From: Cloeon dipterum
Lineage: Eukaryota > Arthropoda > Insecta > Ephemeroptera > Baetidae
DNA length: 64,000 nucleotides
Assembly: GCF_949628265.1 (NCBI RefSeq)
Contig: NC_088787.1
Location: 9,104,501 to 9,168,500 of the forward strand
Direction of reading: 5' to 3'
The notes under the pieces are model-generated. The model saw only the letters and a list, made by a program, of their open reading frames with translations. It was not told where the DNA came from and did no database searches. Each line of letters starts with the position of its first letter. The stretch's first letter is position 1. Position numbers and translations under genes: made by a program. Below are positions 1 through 10,653 of this stretch, one piece after another.

Positions 1-87
1 GTGTTAAGTCTTAATTTTGCGTTTTTTGCACTTTTTTAATATTTCATAAACTGTTTCTTGGAATTTATATTTTTTGGAAATTTCCAG

Positions 88-271
88 GTTTAAAATGGGC
101 TCTCCACGTGGCAAAAAGGTGACAAAACCGACGGTAAAACTAACAAAGCAGCAGCGAGCGGCGATGAAAGAAGTGCAAGCTGCCGCGGCAGAAAGCAGAG
201 TACGCTACGACGAAGCCACGAATCAGCTGAAAAACGGAAACTACCAAAAGGCGCTGGATGGATTAGAGAGG
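88..271 (+). CDS. Alternative first coding exon with half a TPR motif, probably of the ODAD4-like gene
   Basis: An acceptor (TTTCCAG, ending at 87) precedes an exon with ATG at 95 in good context (AAA before ATGG). It encodes about 59 residues: a basic lysine-rich start, an Ala-rich stretch, then a classical first TPR helix (YDEATNQLKNGNYQKALDG). It ends at a GTAACA donor (272) in phase 0. The exon at 4113 also starts in phase 0 with ALELQPND, so joining the two completes a textbook TPR. The coding exon at 3421-3585 ends with an equivalent half TPR (HEMKGGDLKVALGFVNK) in the same phase. The two therefore look like mutually exclusive first exons. It could instead belong to another TPR gene that starts left of the window. 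The TPR match is visible; the splice partner is inferred. Confidence 0.5.
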
Positions 272-659
272 GTAACATCGACTTATAAATTAATATATGC
301 CTGAAGTTAGCTGCTTTAGATAATACATGCAAGCAAAAAGTGTTTGTAATTTTATAAATACAATGTTTTAAAATCAATTATTTTGTTATCAAGTTACATA
401 GATGGAAAAAGAATTTATTTGAACGATTTCAGAGCTTTTTTGTGAATTATAAGCATTATTTATTTTTGGAAAATAAATTTTAATTTAACCAAACTCAATA
501 GTGCCCAAGAGATGTGTGAAAGTTCCTTCTCAATGTCTATAATGTCAAAAAATTACAAAATATAACAATTTTTTAATGATTTAATGCTGTAAAAAATTTC
601 TGTTTTCATTTATCTCCTCCGTAAGGGCTACATGAAACCTTGCAATTTTCGTTAAAAAA

Positions 660-875
660 AGACGCACGATATAAGTGCCTCATGAAACAGCGAAACAATC
701 GTCATCAGAGGGGGAAATCGAAGAAAAGTGGTCAATGCGCCAAGCAATTTGGCGCCTTCGCGATATGCAGAAAAGTGAATTGTTGACGCGTAGCCATAGA
801 AACATCGCCTCGCAGCGATTTCGCCCCTTTCGAGGCTTCCGGAACACCTTTACCGCCACCTTCAGCGCTCCGCAG
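660..875 (+). other. Candidate 5' untranslated exon ending in a strong splice donor
   Basis: A GC-richer island in AT-rich DNA ends in CGCTCCGCAG followed by GTGAGT (donor at 876), a near-consensus donor. No convincing coding sequence precedes it. The likeliest role is a non-coding first exon spliced to the acceptor at 2534 (just before the ATG at 2545) or at 3336 (upstream of the ODAD4-like ATG). The 5' limit is not defined by the sequence. Confidence 0.4.
790..803 (+). promoter_or_regulatory. X-box-like RFX binding site
   Basis: The 14-mer GTAGCCATAGAAAC fits the RFX X-box layout GTNRCC-AT-RGNAAC with both half sites. RFX factors drive cilium genes in animals, and the next gene on this strand encodes an outer-dynein-arm docking subunit. 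The site lies about 75 bp before the donor at 876. Chance occurrence cannot be excluded. Confidence 0.4.
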
Positions 876-2534
876 GTGAGTTTCGTCTGCCTCCTAAACA
901 ATTAGTCAGCTAAAGACGCGACGAGCATCGCGTGACTAGTTTTTACTAGTCGAGATGTCCCTTGTTTTGTCCTCCTCCACCTCCTCCGCCCGGCCCATTT
1001 ATAATAATGCCGTGTGGCGCACGGCTAATTGTCGTCGTCGTCGTCGGATCTTTCCCCTGGCACGGCACGGCCCGCACCGCACTAAGCAGACATCCTCGCA
1101 TATTATTATGATATGCTCAGCATTTTTGCCGAGCTAAACACAAAGCTCTATATTGATTAGCAATTATTATATAATAATAGTCGTTTCATACGGTTTCTTT
1201 TCCGTGCCCGAATTGTTCTGATTTTTATTGGCTCCGAGCACAATATAGGATGACACTTTTATTTCTTTCCGTCCAAGATTAATAAATATGATGGATTGGA
1301 TGGTAAATAAATTGGTCTCCAACATCAAAAAATGTTTTTACATCGTTGTAATTTAGCGTTAGGATAGATTGCTTTTTGTGAATAAATCATTTTGTAAAAT
1401 CAATTTTAATTAAACCAAATTCAACATGACCCAAAAGATGTGTGAAAATTAGCCTTTGTATCCAAGTTTGAGAGTGTATTTGATACTGTTAATTGCCAGT
1501 TATTTTAGTGCCAAAACTTTTAATTTCAGTCTTACGGTCAGGATTAGTTAGTAAAGAATTTTTTCTTAGGTTTAATATAATTTTCAAAAATTGTTTGATT
1601 GAAATAAAACTATTTTATCAGTTTAAAAGCACTTAAATAGCGTCACTGATGACGCATAGTAAAGGTTACATTTTATTTTATTATTAGGTTTTAAAAGTTT
1701 AATTTTAGTAGAAATTTATTTAACAAATGTCTAATAAAAAAAACTTATAATTGTTTTGGTATAAAATAAAAATTAATTTTTAATTTTATGATTTAAAATT
1801 TTTATTACAAGAATTAGTTTATATATTTAAAATTTATAAACTTTATATTATTTTTTTTCATTTTTATAAATTGTGTGCAACATATAATCCAATACAAATA
1901 TTACATACATAAATACTACTGCAAAGAAAGCATTATTTACGATAATAGGAAACTAGATAAATTTATTCATTATCTTTAAAATATTATAAAAAGTAACATA
2001 TTTTTTAAAATAAGTAAATATATATGTTAGGTATCAAAGAGTTCAAATTTCAAAGTAAACGATCTAGTTGCACTTAATTTGTGTGTTCAAAAGTATTTTC
2101 TACAGCGAAAATACTCGGAAAAATAACTATTTGATAAACTTGGCTTTGGACTAATTCCAGTTCGATTAATTATGTTTCGGTAATTCAGAAAAATTCCATT
2201 TTTCCATATTGGGACTTATTCTTTTCTGACAACATCCACGCTCCCAAAATATTGGCAATCTTGAGAGGAGATAAAAGCGACGCAGAGAGCTAGATTTTTG
2301 TTGTATTTTGTTGATTAAATCGGTTTTTGTGAAATATGACCATATCGATTAATTCTAGATATTATTAAAGAGATATTAGATATAGATGCTTCTCCCGATT
2401 CCTAAAGATATTTTGACATTCTTTGACCCCTGCTAAGAATCAATTTGAACTGAATTTTAAAATCTACCGTCCTGATTGACAATAAAATCAGTCCAACTCA
2501 ACTCACTCAATAACTAACATTATCGACCCTTTAG
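876..2534 (+). other. AT-rich stretch, no gene seen
   Basis: Probably intron. It holds short low-complexity AT runs, a CGTCGTCGTCG run near 1032-1045 and a GC-rich patch at 955-1100, but no ORF with coding character. It ends in a pyrimidine-poor acceptor (CCCTTTAG at 2527-2534) directly before the ATG-bearing exon at 2535. Confidence 0.5.
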
Positions 2535-2988
2535 AGGAACCATCATGGCCGGGCGAGGCACCAACGACTCGCTGACGCAGCGGGCGCGCAGCATCCTCTT
2601 CACGTCTCGCGAGGCCGACTTCATGCAGAGCTTCATCCGAGTCGGCGACGGCGCCAATGACGACGGCGTCGCCGCCGCCACCACGTCGGCCGGCGGCGTC
2701 GGCGACAGGAGGCGGGCCAGCATCAGTCTGGCGCTGCCCCTGAAGCTGCCGCAGGGCGCGCCGCAGGACACGCCGACCTCGCGACGCACGCTGCCCACCG
2801 GGGAGGAGCGGCGCTCCTCCCAGGGCTCGGTGCCGGCGCCGGCGGCGCCGCAGGTCCGCAAGAATACGCCCTTCGCCCAGATGACCAAGGACATCAAACT
2901 GCGCCGCATCCACCAGCAGCAGCAGGAGCTGCAAATGCTCCTCAGGCATTCAATGCTGCTCCATTATTCGTACTGGGATTTTTTTTAG
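2535..2988 (+). CDS. Unrecognised GC-rich coding exon, 147-residue ORF
   Basis: ATG at 2545 (CATC before ATGG) opens a GC-rich ORF that stands out from its AT-rich surroundings. The product is Arg-, Ala- and Ser-rich and looks disordered, with a GGVGDRRRAS stretch and a Gln-rich helix near the end (KLRRIHQQQQELQML). No family is recognised. It may end at its own stop (2986-2988). Alternatively it may be the first coding exon of the ODAD4-like gene: a donor-like CAG/GTCCGC after 2853 and the acceptor at 3336 are both phase 0, so the frames join. That donor is weak, and the sequence after it still looks coding, so the end of the exon is unresolved. Confidence 0.4.
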
Positions 2989-3130
2989 CGATCTCGCTTG
3001 GATTGGAGAAAAATGAAAAAGGATGAAATGGCAGAAAGAATCCATTTCGCCCCATTTTTCGAAGGAGATAACATGGTTTTCAGGCCTATTCTACACATAA
3101 TTATAACTCTTTAAAATTACAAAATTACTG

Positions 3131-3260
3131 TTCACGTTTCTACGGCGATTGGCTGAACCGAATTTGGTTTTTTGCACACTGAATTTTAAGGACTGAATGC
3201 ACAGAAGCGCGGTGGATTGCCGAAATATCTAAATAAAACGGTGGCAGCTTCCGCACATGG
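3131..3260 (+). repeat. Diverged partial copy of the foldback repeat at 31.2-31.6 kb
   Basis: The stretch contains TTCTACGGCGATTGGCTGAA, then an AATGCACAG motif and ACGGTGGC...GCTTC, in the same order as the right arm of the element at 31208-31629. It shows that this repeat is dispersed. It also suggests that the open frame running into the ODAD4-like exon from 3217 is repeat-derived rather than coding. Confidence 0.55.
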
Positions 3261-3420
3261 TGAAATTCACCAATTGCCTGAAATAATAAATTTATTTTGG
3301 AAAAATCTTTTATTATATTTATGGAAAAACAGGCAGGGTCGACGATCTGGGAAAGGCGACAGTTATTTCCGGCGCGGCGAGGAATGCTACACGGACAAGG
3401 ACAGAGCAGCCGCAGTCAAC

Positions 3421-5066
3421 ATGGGCAACCGCGACATCAAACTCAGTTTGAAACTGAAACGGAGGCAGGAGAGAAGCAAGGCCTTGCAGATACCCGAGCA
3501 GGCAGACCCGAACACTCTTTTAACCCTCGGCGGGCACGAGATGAAGGGTGGTGACCTCAAGGTTGCCCTCGGGTTTGTAAATAAGGTATAATTCGGCTGA
3601 GAGGTGAACAAATTCGGTGTGCACATACGAAAATTGCAAGTGTTTCTGTATTTTATTTGCGAAACTAAATATTTTTGTCAAGATAACGGCATTATGGCAG
3701 CTCCGAAGTATTTAATCCAACTATTCCTTATATTAAAACGTTTTTAAGTATGTTTTTTTAATGACACCTAATCTGTTTCTTCCTGCTCTCATTCCTGATT
3801 ACACACGCAAATAAAGATGTTTTATAGCATTAATTTTTCTCCTCGGTTCTATTCCACTCCGGTTGGTTTCCTTCGTTAATATCCATGAAATTATTTAAAT
3901 TTTGATTTACTTGCTCTCATTTGATGGTCTATATATTCTGCATCTTCTATACCTTGTATGTAATTTGAGATTTGCAAATGAATTTAAAAGAATGTTTTTT
4001 TAATTGTTTCCTTTTCCCTTCAAAAATTTCTATATTTAAAAAATTATCCATTTTTGAGCAGCTTAATTTCAGCCATAATTTCTTAAACAAATTAATTTTT
4101 GGTTTCAAGTAGGCTCTGGAGCTGCAGCCAAACGACAAACACGCCCTCGTGGCCCGAAGCAAATGTCACCTGCTGCTGGGTCTGGCCGAAGAAGCGCTGC
4201 ATGACGCCAATGCTGCCTTGGCGCTGGACAAACACTTTGTCAAAGGTATAGCTCGGACACTTTTTATTATATCAGGACCTTAAAAATGATCATTCTGCTG
4301 ACAAACAGGAATTTTCCAAAAAGCGGAGGCGCTGTATCACTTGGGCGACTTCGAGCACAGCCTCATGTTTTATCACAGGGGCCAGCGACTGCGGCCCGAG
4401 CAGGCTGGCTTCCGACTGGGCGTGCAGAAGGCACAAGAAGCGATTGAAAATGCCATTTGCAGTAATTTTTTTGAAAATTAATCAGGAAACAAACAGTTTA
4501 TAATACATCCTTTCATAAAATCCTCACCCAGGCTGCAGAGACAAACTGGCTCTTCTCTCGGCAAAGTACGCGGATGGCTTTTCACTGGAGAACAACAACT
4601 GTGCCATCGCTAACAACGCAAACGAGGTCGACGACATCGAGAGTGCGACTAACAAGGAAAACAATTTAAAGCCAGTCACTCCTTTGAGTAATTATCCGTC
4701 CTTATTTTGATCTATGGTAAAGATTTGATTTAAATCCGCTCCAGTTGCTGGCAAATCAACGCCGTCGTCCGGCAAGAGCAGGGCGTCGACGTCGACAGCG
4801 AGCAAGCAGCCGAAAAAGAAGCAACACCTGCTCGGACAGCTGAGCGTCGACCGGGAGTACCTGGAGAACCTTTTGCAGCATCCAGGTATTATCAATGGAT
4901 TTGAAATATCGCTGGAGAGTAAAAATTTTTATTACTTTCAGATATAAAGGCTTCGAACCAGGACTCCGTGAGTCACATTTCAATGCACGCTGAGGAAGGG
5001 GTGGCCTTCCTAAAACGGAGGCAGGAGTTCTGGAGGCAGCAGTGTCCGAAATCCACCAAGAAATAA
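3421..5066 (+). CDS. ODAD4: Outer dynein arm docking complex subunit 4-like TPR protein (TTC25), short form
   Basis: Exons 3421-3585, 4113-4245, 4309-4461, 4532-4687, 4745-4885 and 4942-5066 join in frame to about 290 residues. ODAD4/TTC25 helps dock outer dynein arms on ciliary axonemes. TPR repeats span about residues 35-145. Two segments are characteristic of the family: the third repeat (GIFQKAEALYHLGDFEHSL, then FYHRGQRLRPEQAGF and GVQKAQEAIENAI) and a later LLGQLSVDREYLENLL followed by FLKRRQEFWRQQ. A Ser/Lys-rich linker separates them. The start at 3421 has AAC before ATGG; an upstream extension is possible. Human TTC25 is about 670 residues and continues past FWRQQ with more TPRs, but this gene stops ten codons later. 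An AATAAA at 5134-5139 follows. The family assignment is firm; the native start is not. Confidence 0.85.
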
Positions 5067-5108
5067 AACCACAACTCGAATAACGTAATATTACAATGAT
5101 TTGGCAAC

Positions 5109-5139
5109 TTTATTAAGTACATCATCCATACACAATAAA
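5109..5139. terminator. Overlapping convergent poly(A) signals
   Basis: AATAAA on the + strand (5134-5139) serves the ODAD4-like gene. TTTATT at 5109-5114 is AATAAA on the - strand and is the only candidate in the first 250 bp beyond the Osiris stop. If both are used, the two transcripts overlap at their 3' ends. Confidence 0.5.
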
Positions 5140-5366
5140 TTAATTTGTGCGAAAAATAAATTACTGAAGGCGAAGCGGCTTACAGTGAGAGGACATAGAG
5201 CAGAAAAGGAGAAGAACAAAAGTGTGAATATAGTCATACACTAGAATAAAGATCGAGCAGCGAAATAATGGGAATTATTTGTACTTGGCTGGGGAATCAC
5301 AAGAAATGCACAAGAGACAGAGAAATTAAAGGAACGAGACGAGCAGAGAGCTTCTTTTTCAGTCGA

Positions 5367-6614
5367 TCAGGGTTTGTAGGCGGCGTAGGGCAGCTCGAGG
5401 TTCCTGGCGTAGTGGCCGCCGCTGTGGTGCTCCTCGTGCGAGTAGGTCGGATGCGCAACCACCTCGACCGTCTTGGTGCTGTGCTGGTTGGCCAGCAGCT
5501 TCTGCAGACCGATCAGGGCCGAGAGGACGAGCGCGATCTTGCCGACGACCAGCGCCTTCAGGGCCAGCAGGGCGATGGCACCAAGCACAAGAGGAACCAA
5601 AGCCACCGCCTTCAGCTTCAGAGCCAGAAGGAAGGGCAGCAGGAACTTCTTCTTCTTCTTACGACCTGAAACCCAATTTCGTTTCGTCAGACAAAAATCC
5701 TCGTTGTGTTTTGAGAATATTTATTTACTGTGTAACTATTGTAAACTTCTAACTGACAAGAAATTAATTTTTTTCATGAAGTAAATCAAAAATAAAGCAA
5801 ACTACTAGATTATTTTAATTTTAATTATTTACCTTCTTCGACGGAATGCTTCAAGTCGGAAATGGTGTCATCAGGAACTTTGAGCTGCAAAGTGTGAGTG
5901 CTGAAGAACTTGGCAACGCGATCAATGAGCATCGTCTCGACGTGCGCCTCAGGGTTTTCATCGTTGCGGGAAATATCGTTCACTTCCTTCGCTGTCCTCT
6001 CTGCAACAACAATTGGAAACGTTTATAATATTTAAAAATAATCAATTCAGCCTCTTTTAGATTATCTGACCAATTAAATCTATGCATTAATTAGATTTTG
6101 GCCCACATATCTGGAATCAAAATTTGGTAAAGGGCTTCAATTTAAGTTAAGGTTGGCGATAAAAAAAATAGTTTTGTTTTAAATATACGCAGTTGTAGCA
6201 CTTCTCAAATTATCTCTAAAATCACAAATTATATAATTTAATATAATTAAAAAAATAAAATTACTGGTTTTAGTTGACATCTAATTTACATTTTCGATAG
6301 TTTAGAAAATTCTTAAAAAATTGTATTTTTAATTTTATTCCAAAAAGAGTTGAAAGAAAATCAGAGTGCCCTTTTGGAGGGTTTCGCTTACCTGCAGGGG
6401 CAGAAGTCTGCAACAGTGTGACGCCCTGGATGAGGGGGATGTCGCCCTTGGCAAGGACGTCGTCGAAGAGGTTGAGGGCGCGTTGCTTGATGCAGAGGCT
6501 GAGGCCCTGGTCGCCGCAGGTCTGCACGAAGCGGTACGCGGTCTCGAGGGGGTCCTGCTGGGCCGTGGTGGCGGCCGCCAGCAGCAGTAAGAGCGTCGCC
6601 GTGTGCACCTTCAT
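5367..6614 (-). CDS. Osiris family protein (DUF1676)
   Basis: Exons 6392-6614, 5833-6000 and 5367-5665 give 229 residues; the frames join exactly with GTAAGC and GTAAAT donors. Osiris proteins are insect secretory or endosomal membrane proteins active when cuticle is laid down. Seen here are a signal peptide (MKVHTATLLLLLAAATTAQQ), the two-cysteine region (CGDQGLSLC, about 32-40), the DUF1676 segment (VETMLIDRVAKFF), a basic patch GRKKKKK and the long hydrophobic segment (about 137-183), then a His-rich tail ending LPYAAYKP. Osiris genes normally form a large syntenic cluster, but no second one is seen in this window. I cannot say which Osiris number it is. Confidence 0.9.
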
Positions 6615-6624
6615 GTCTAGCTCG

Positions 6625-6660
6625 ACTGATCGGCTGCCGAGGGCCCGGCTGCTTTTTATC
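6625..6660 (-). promoter_or_regulatory. Osiris core promoter: TATA box and TCAGT initiator
   Basis: On the minus strand GATAAAAAG (6652-6660) is followed about 30 bp later by TCAGT (6625-6629), the arthropod initiator. The ATG lies about 15 nt beyond, which implies a very short 5' leader. Confidence 0.6.
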
Positions 6661-6669
6661 CGGCCACGC

Positions 6670-9600
6670 CAACAGGATGGACCGCGATGTGTGTCAGCCA
6701 GCGAACCAGTACCTGACTCGGCGGCGAGCGAGCGAGCGATCGAGGCCCCTTCCATTCCTTGGCTAATTGCAGCCTCTTTGCCAGAGCCAATTTGCCACTC
6801 TCCGCTCTGCCAGCACAGCCCAAATACCGTGTGATAGCAAAATTGATAATTAATGTGAGTGTGTGTGTGTGCGCGCGCGACTCCAGCACGACACGAATAT
6901 AGATCAGCAATCGATAATTATGGTTATTAGCTGTAATTAGATTAGAAAGAAGAGGATTTTAATTTGCATATCCGCATGGGAATTTTTTTCTGTTAAATTT
7001 TATTTCAATTTAGATCATCAAATGAGTTACCTTTCATCAAAAGAATATTTAACTTTTATTATTTAGTAGGAGTGTGTGAAATTTTTTTTTAACTGGAGGA
7101 AAACAGCATTGCAGGAAATTAATTTTTTTTGGATATTTTACAGTTACTTCGACCCTAAAATGATCGTAAAATATTCGCTGCTGCTCACAAACTAAAATTA
7201 AGCTGAAGTTAATGTTGCATAAACCTGTGTGTAAGAAAAATAAAAACGATTTTAGGATGTGTTAAGTACGACGAAGAGATGACGTTGTAATTTGAGGACA
7301 GTCCTTTTTCTCTTCGTGTTTACTTTCGCGAATGGGACACATGTAAATAAAGCACTCACTGTTTTTTTTTTCTACCAACTGACCCACAACAGCTTTATAA
7401 TTCTCCAGAATCACTCTTCGAGAAAGTTCGCCGCATGAAAAACAGTGAATGAAACGGAATGAATGAAACGCAAGATTGTCGACTGATTAAAAATAGATTA
7501 AATACATTCTAGAAGTTTCTTGTTTTTAAATGCAAACTAATTTATGCAATATTATATTTTATTTCAGTTTAAAAAAATTCCTTTTTTGATATATGGGGCA
7601 GTTTTTAAAATTTAATTGCGAGCAAAAATTGATGATTAAACGGAAACTTTGATATTAAAGTGGATAGGGCAAAAAATGAAATTAATTTTAACTTTTTATT
7701 CAAATTAGCAGTTAGTTTGAATGATTATCTAATGAAATAATCAAATTAGGACCAAGAAACAATTTAATTTCAGGTTTTGCAGAATTTCTAAAAATATTAA
7801 ACCGTTTAGCCTGTGATTTTTCGAATGATTTTTATCTCTTGTCTAGTTGGGATCTACCCAACAGTATGCGAATTATTTTAAATTGTTGAAATGATTGTTG
7901 CCCTTTTCTTGCAACAAGGAAAATTGAGTTTGGTTGTTGAGCTACTGCGTAATTTTACCGGCACTTGGATGAACTATATAACTCTTCTAGCGAACTAAAT
8001 CTTGATTTTAAATAAGGAGACACTGCTCATTAGCTTCATTAGAGCGCAAGCTTTGGAGCCAATTATCCCACAAATTTGAAAGGCAATTTTTCAATTTTCA
8101 TAGAACATTTTTACGGTATCTGCCCAAATTTTAAAATTTGTCATGACGTATTTATTTTAAATGGCAAGCAGGAACTGCGAATAAAAAATTTGCATAAAAA
8201 ACTGCTGACCTCGAATTCAATCTTTCACATCTTGAAGCTTGAGCTTAATTTTTAAGAAGCCCCAGAGAGAAAATTTCTGTAGAAATATGAAGTCTTTTTA
8301 TTAGAAATTATTCACAATAATTTACTCGAAAATATCCATCAGTAAAAAATTGACTATTCACCAGGAAGACAAACTAGAATAACGTTTGAAACCCCCATTG
8401 CAACTTTCAACCTTTTCTCTCTCCTTCGTCCTAAAAGTACGCGCCCACGACTTTTTGCATGAAGACGCCGATCAAATAATCCGATTGAAATGCGAGCGGC
8501 TTTTTCATAAATCTGCCGGTGTTGGCAGCGAGTATGAATGTGAGTGTGTGTGTGTGTGCTCAATAACTGTCTCGCGGTTTCCCCAACTGTTTATTCAGCC
8601 AACGCGAACACACACATAGAAAACCAATGCACCCAGTCTCATATGAGAGAGCCAAGTAGGAAAAATGCGCCGATTTTGCATTAGGATGAAAAATAGACGC
8701 GGCGCCGAGTGAAAGAAAGCAGGTCTCTGCGGCGCGGCGGGCAATCGATCCGTCAATCTCTCACGAGGGCAGCGGAATTAATGATAAGAAATTAGTGCGT
8801 CGGCCGTCGGATCGGCGCAGAGAAATAATAATGAAACGAAATCACGTTCCTTTTGTCCGCGCGCTCGTGATTCTGCGTTTGAGAGAGGAGCGCAGAGCGA
8901 AGACACAAATTTCGCCTCGGTTTCCGTTCGTTTTCAAACCGGTTCGGTCATTTCCTTTCGGGACTGGCATAATTGCAAAGACACACGCAAAAAATGAAGT
9001 CATTATACACGAGAGTAAAAATTAGCCCAGGCAGAGGCTGAGAGGCAGAGAGAGAATGTGATGAAATTGCCGGGGCCAAAAAATTGTGTATGCATTTTTT
9101 GCAGCTGCGGCGCGAGAAGGAGCCAAAAGAAACTGGTCTTCCTGCGGCTGCCAATTTGTAGGTCTCGAACGTGTGTGTGTGTGTGATCCACATTCGCCTT
9201 TGCCTTGGCCTCCATACAAGTTCATTTTCAAGAGCGTACGTACGTACGTACTCATCTCTCGCTGCACATTAATCGCCGCCTGTCCACTCCGCATCCATGC
9301 CAGACAATAACCTACATTGCACGCATTCGCGAATTAAAAAAATTAATGCGTTATTTGCGGCAAAACGGCCTAGCACAGTTTAAAAATACGGTTTTCGCTG
9401 ATTTCAATTAATAATTGCTGCGGTATGCTGAGCACTGAGTGAGCACCTCGCACGCATTAAATTTTATTGCAACAGGAAATTGCTTGTAAGGGAAGGGATA
9501 AATTAAAACGTCAACTTCAAACTGTAAAACCCGATCAGAGTAGTAATCTTTTAAATTTTTTGGAGCATTGATATGTTAATTTTATTATTGGATGGTATTT

Positions 9601-10595
9601 AGCTTCAATTTTTTTTTATAAAATCAATTACTGTAAATTTAAGACTGACGATAATTTTTTCTGAGCTTTCAGCCATCATGGGAACGTCAAATGAGCTAAA
9701 TCATACCACTGGGTATGTGATGACAGTGTTTAACATACTGTATATGTGTGGGAAGTTTTTTATTTGCTCTTTGACTATAAGAACCGTCATCACTATTTTT
9801 TATTTAAATATATCAGTCAAACGCATCAGTTTTGCTAGAATGTTCCTGTCCTTTTATTGTACAAAAATAAAAGCAAAAATTTGTTCTAGAAAGACAGTTT
9901 AAGAAAAAACCTTTTCAAAAATATTTACAATTAAGATTTTCTGTAAATTAAAATATTTCCAATACCAAAAATTTTCCAAAAATTGTCTGTTTTTAGCCTA
10001 AAAATTCTTATATATAAAATTCCCGGCCCCGCTATAAATAATCGTAGCAATCGAACGTTCCGTTATACTCTAATAACTGTGATCAAAATAAAAATAGTAA
10101 TAAAAGTGACGCGAGGACAAATAATATAACAGCCGTTAGAAACTTAGGTTTTCATCTGAATTTTTTTTCTCAACCAAATTAAATTTCTAACTCATAAAAA
10201 TAAATAAAATATCGATCAGTAATTTAATTTAATTTTCTAGGTCAGTTTCACTAAAACTGAAATCGTGTCACCAGCTATCTCGTCAACCTCGTCCCCCTTA
10301 TTTCCGCACTTGTTTTTCCGGCGTGTCTAGTCTACTGTGAGATCAGAAAAATTCTTCACTCATTCTTTCCACGTTCTTAAAACTTTATAGTTCGTGAAAC
10401 CGAAGCTAGACGCAAAAAAGGATAATCGGCTCTTACACCAGAGTTAAAACGTGCATGCGTCTGCCGATGCTTGCGGTGGATGCGTTCGGCTGTCACGCTT
10501 GAGCGAATTAAATATATTTAAATGGGAGTCACACTGCATGGAATGAAAGCCTTTCATCTGATTTCACACAACACGTAACCTCAATAAATATCAAA
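6670..10595. other. Intergenic region with microsatellites, no gene seen
   Basis: Nearly 4 kb between Osiris and NCAPD3 without a supportable coding exon. It holds GT/GC dinucleotide runs (6855-6880, 8539-8558, 9171-9185), a GTAC tetranucleotide run (9235-9252) and GC-richer patches at 8650-8960 and 9080-9310 that could be regulatory or non-coding first exons. A TATATAAAA-like box at about 10010 has no gene after it. Confidence 0.5.
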
Positions 10596-10653
10596 TTTAT
10601 TAGCAATTGTATCAAATTTACAAATTATTAAAACTAATTTCAGTAACACTCGA

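Noticed and set aside
5367-6755. Longer Osiris start at 6755 upstream of MKVHTATL
   Set aside because: The TATA box and initiator lie between that ATG and the one at 6614, and the signal peptide begins at the latter.
8354-9411. Several short overlapping frames between Osiris and NCAPD3
   Set aside because: They overlap on both strands, cover GT microsatellites and show no family resemblance or splice structure.
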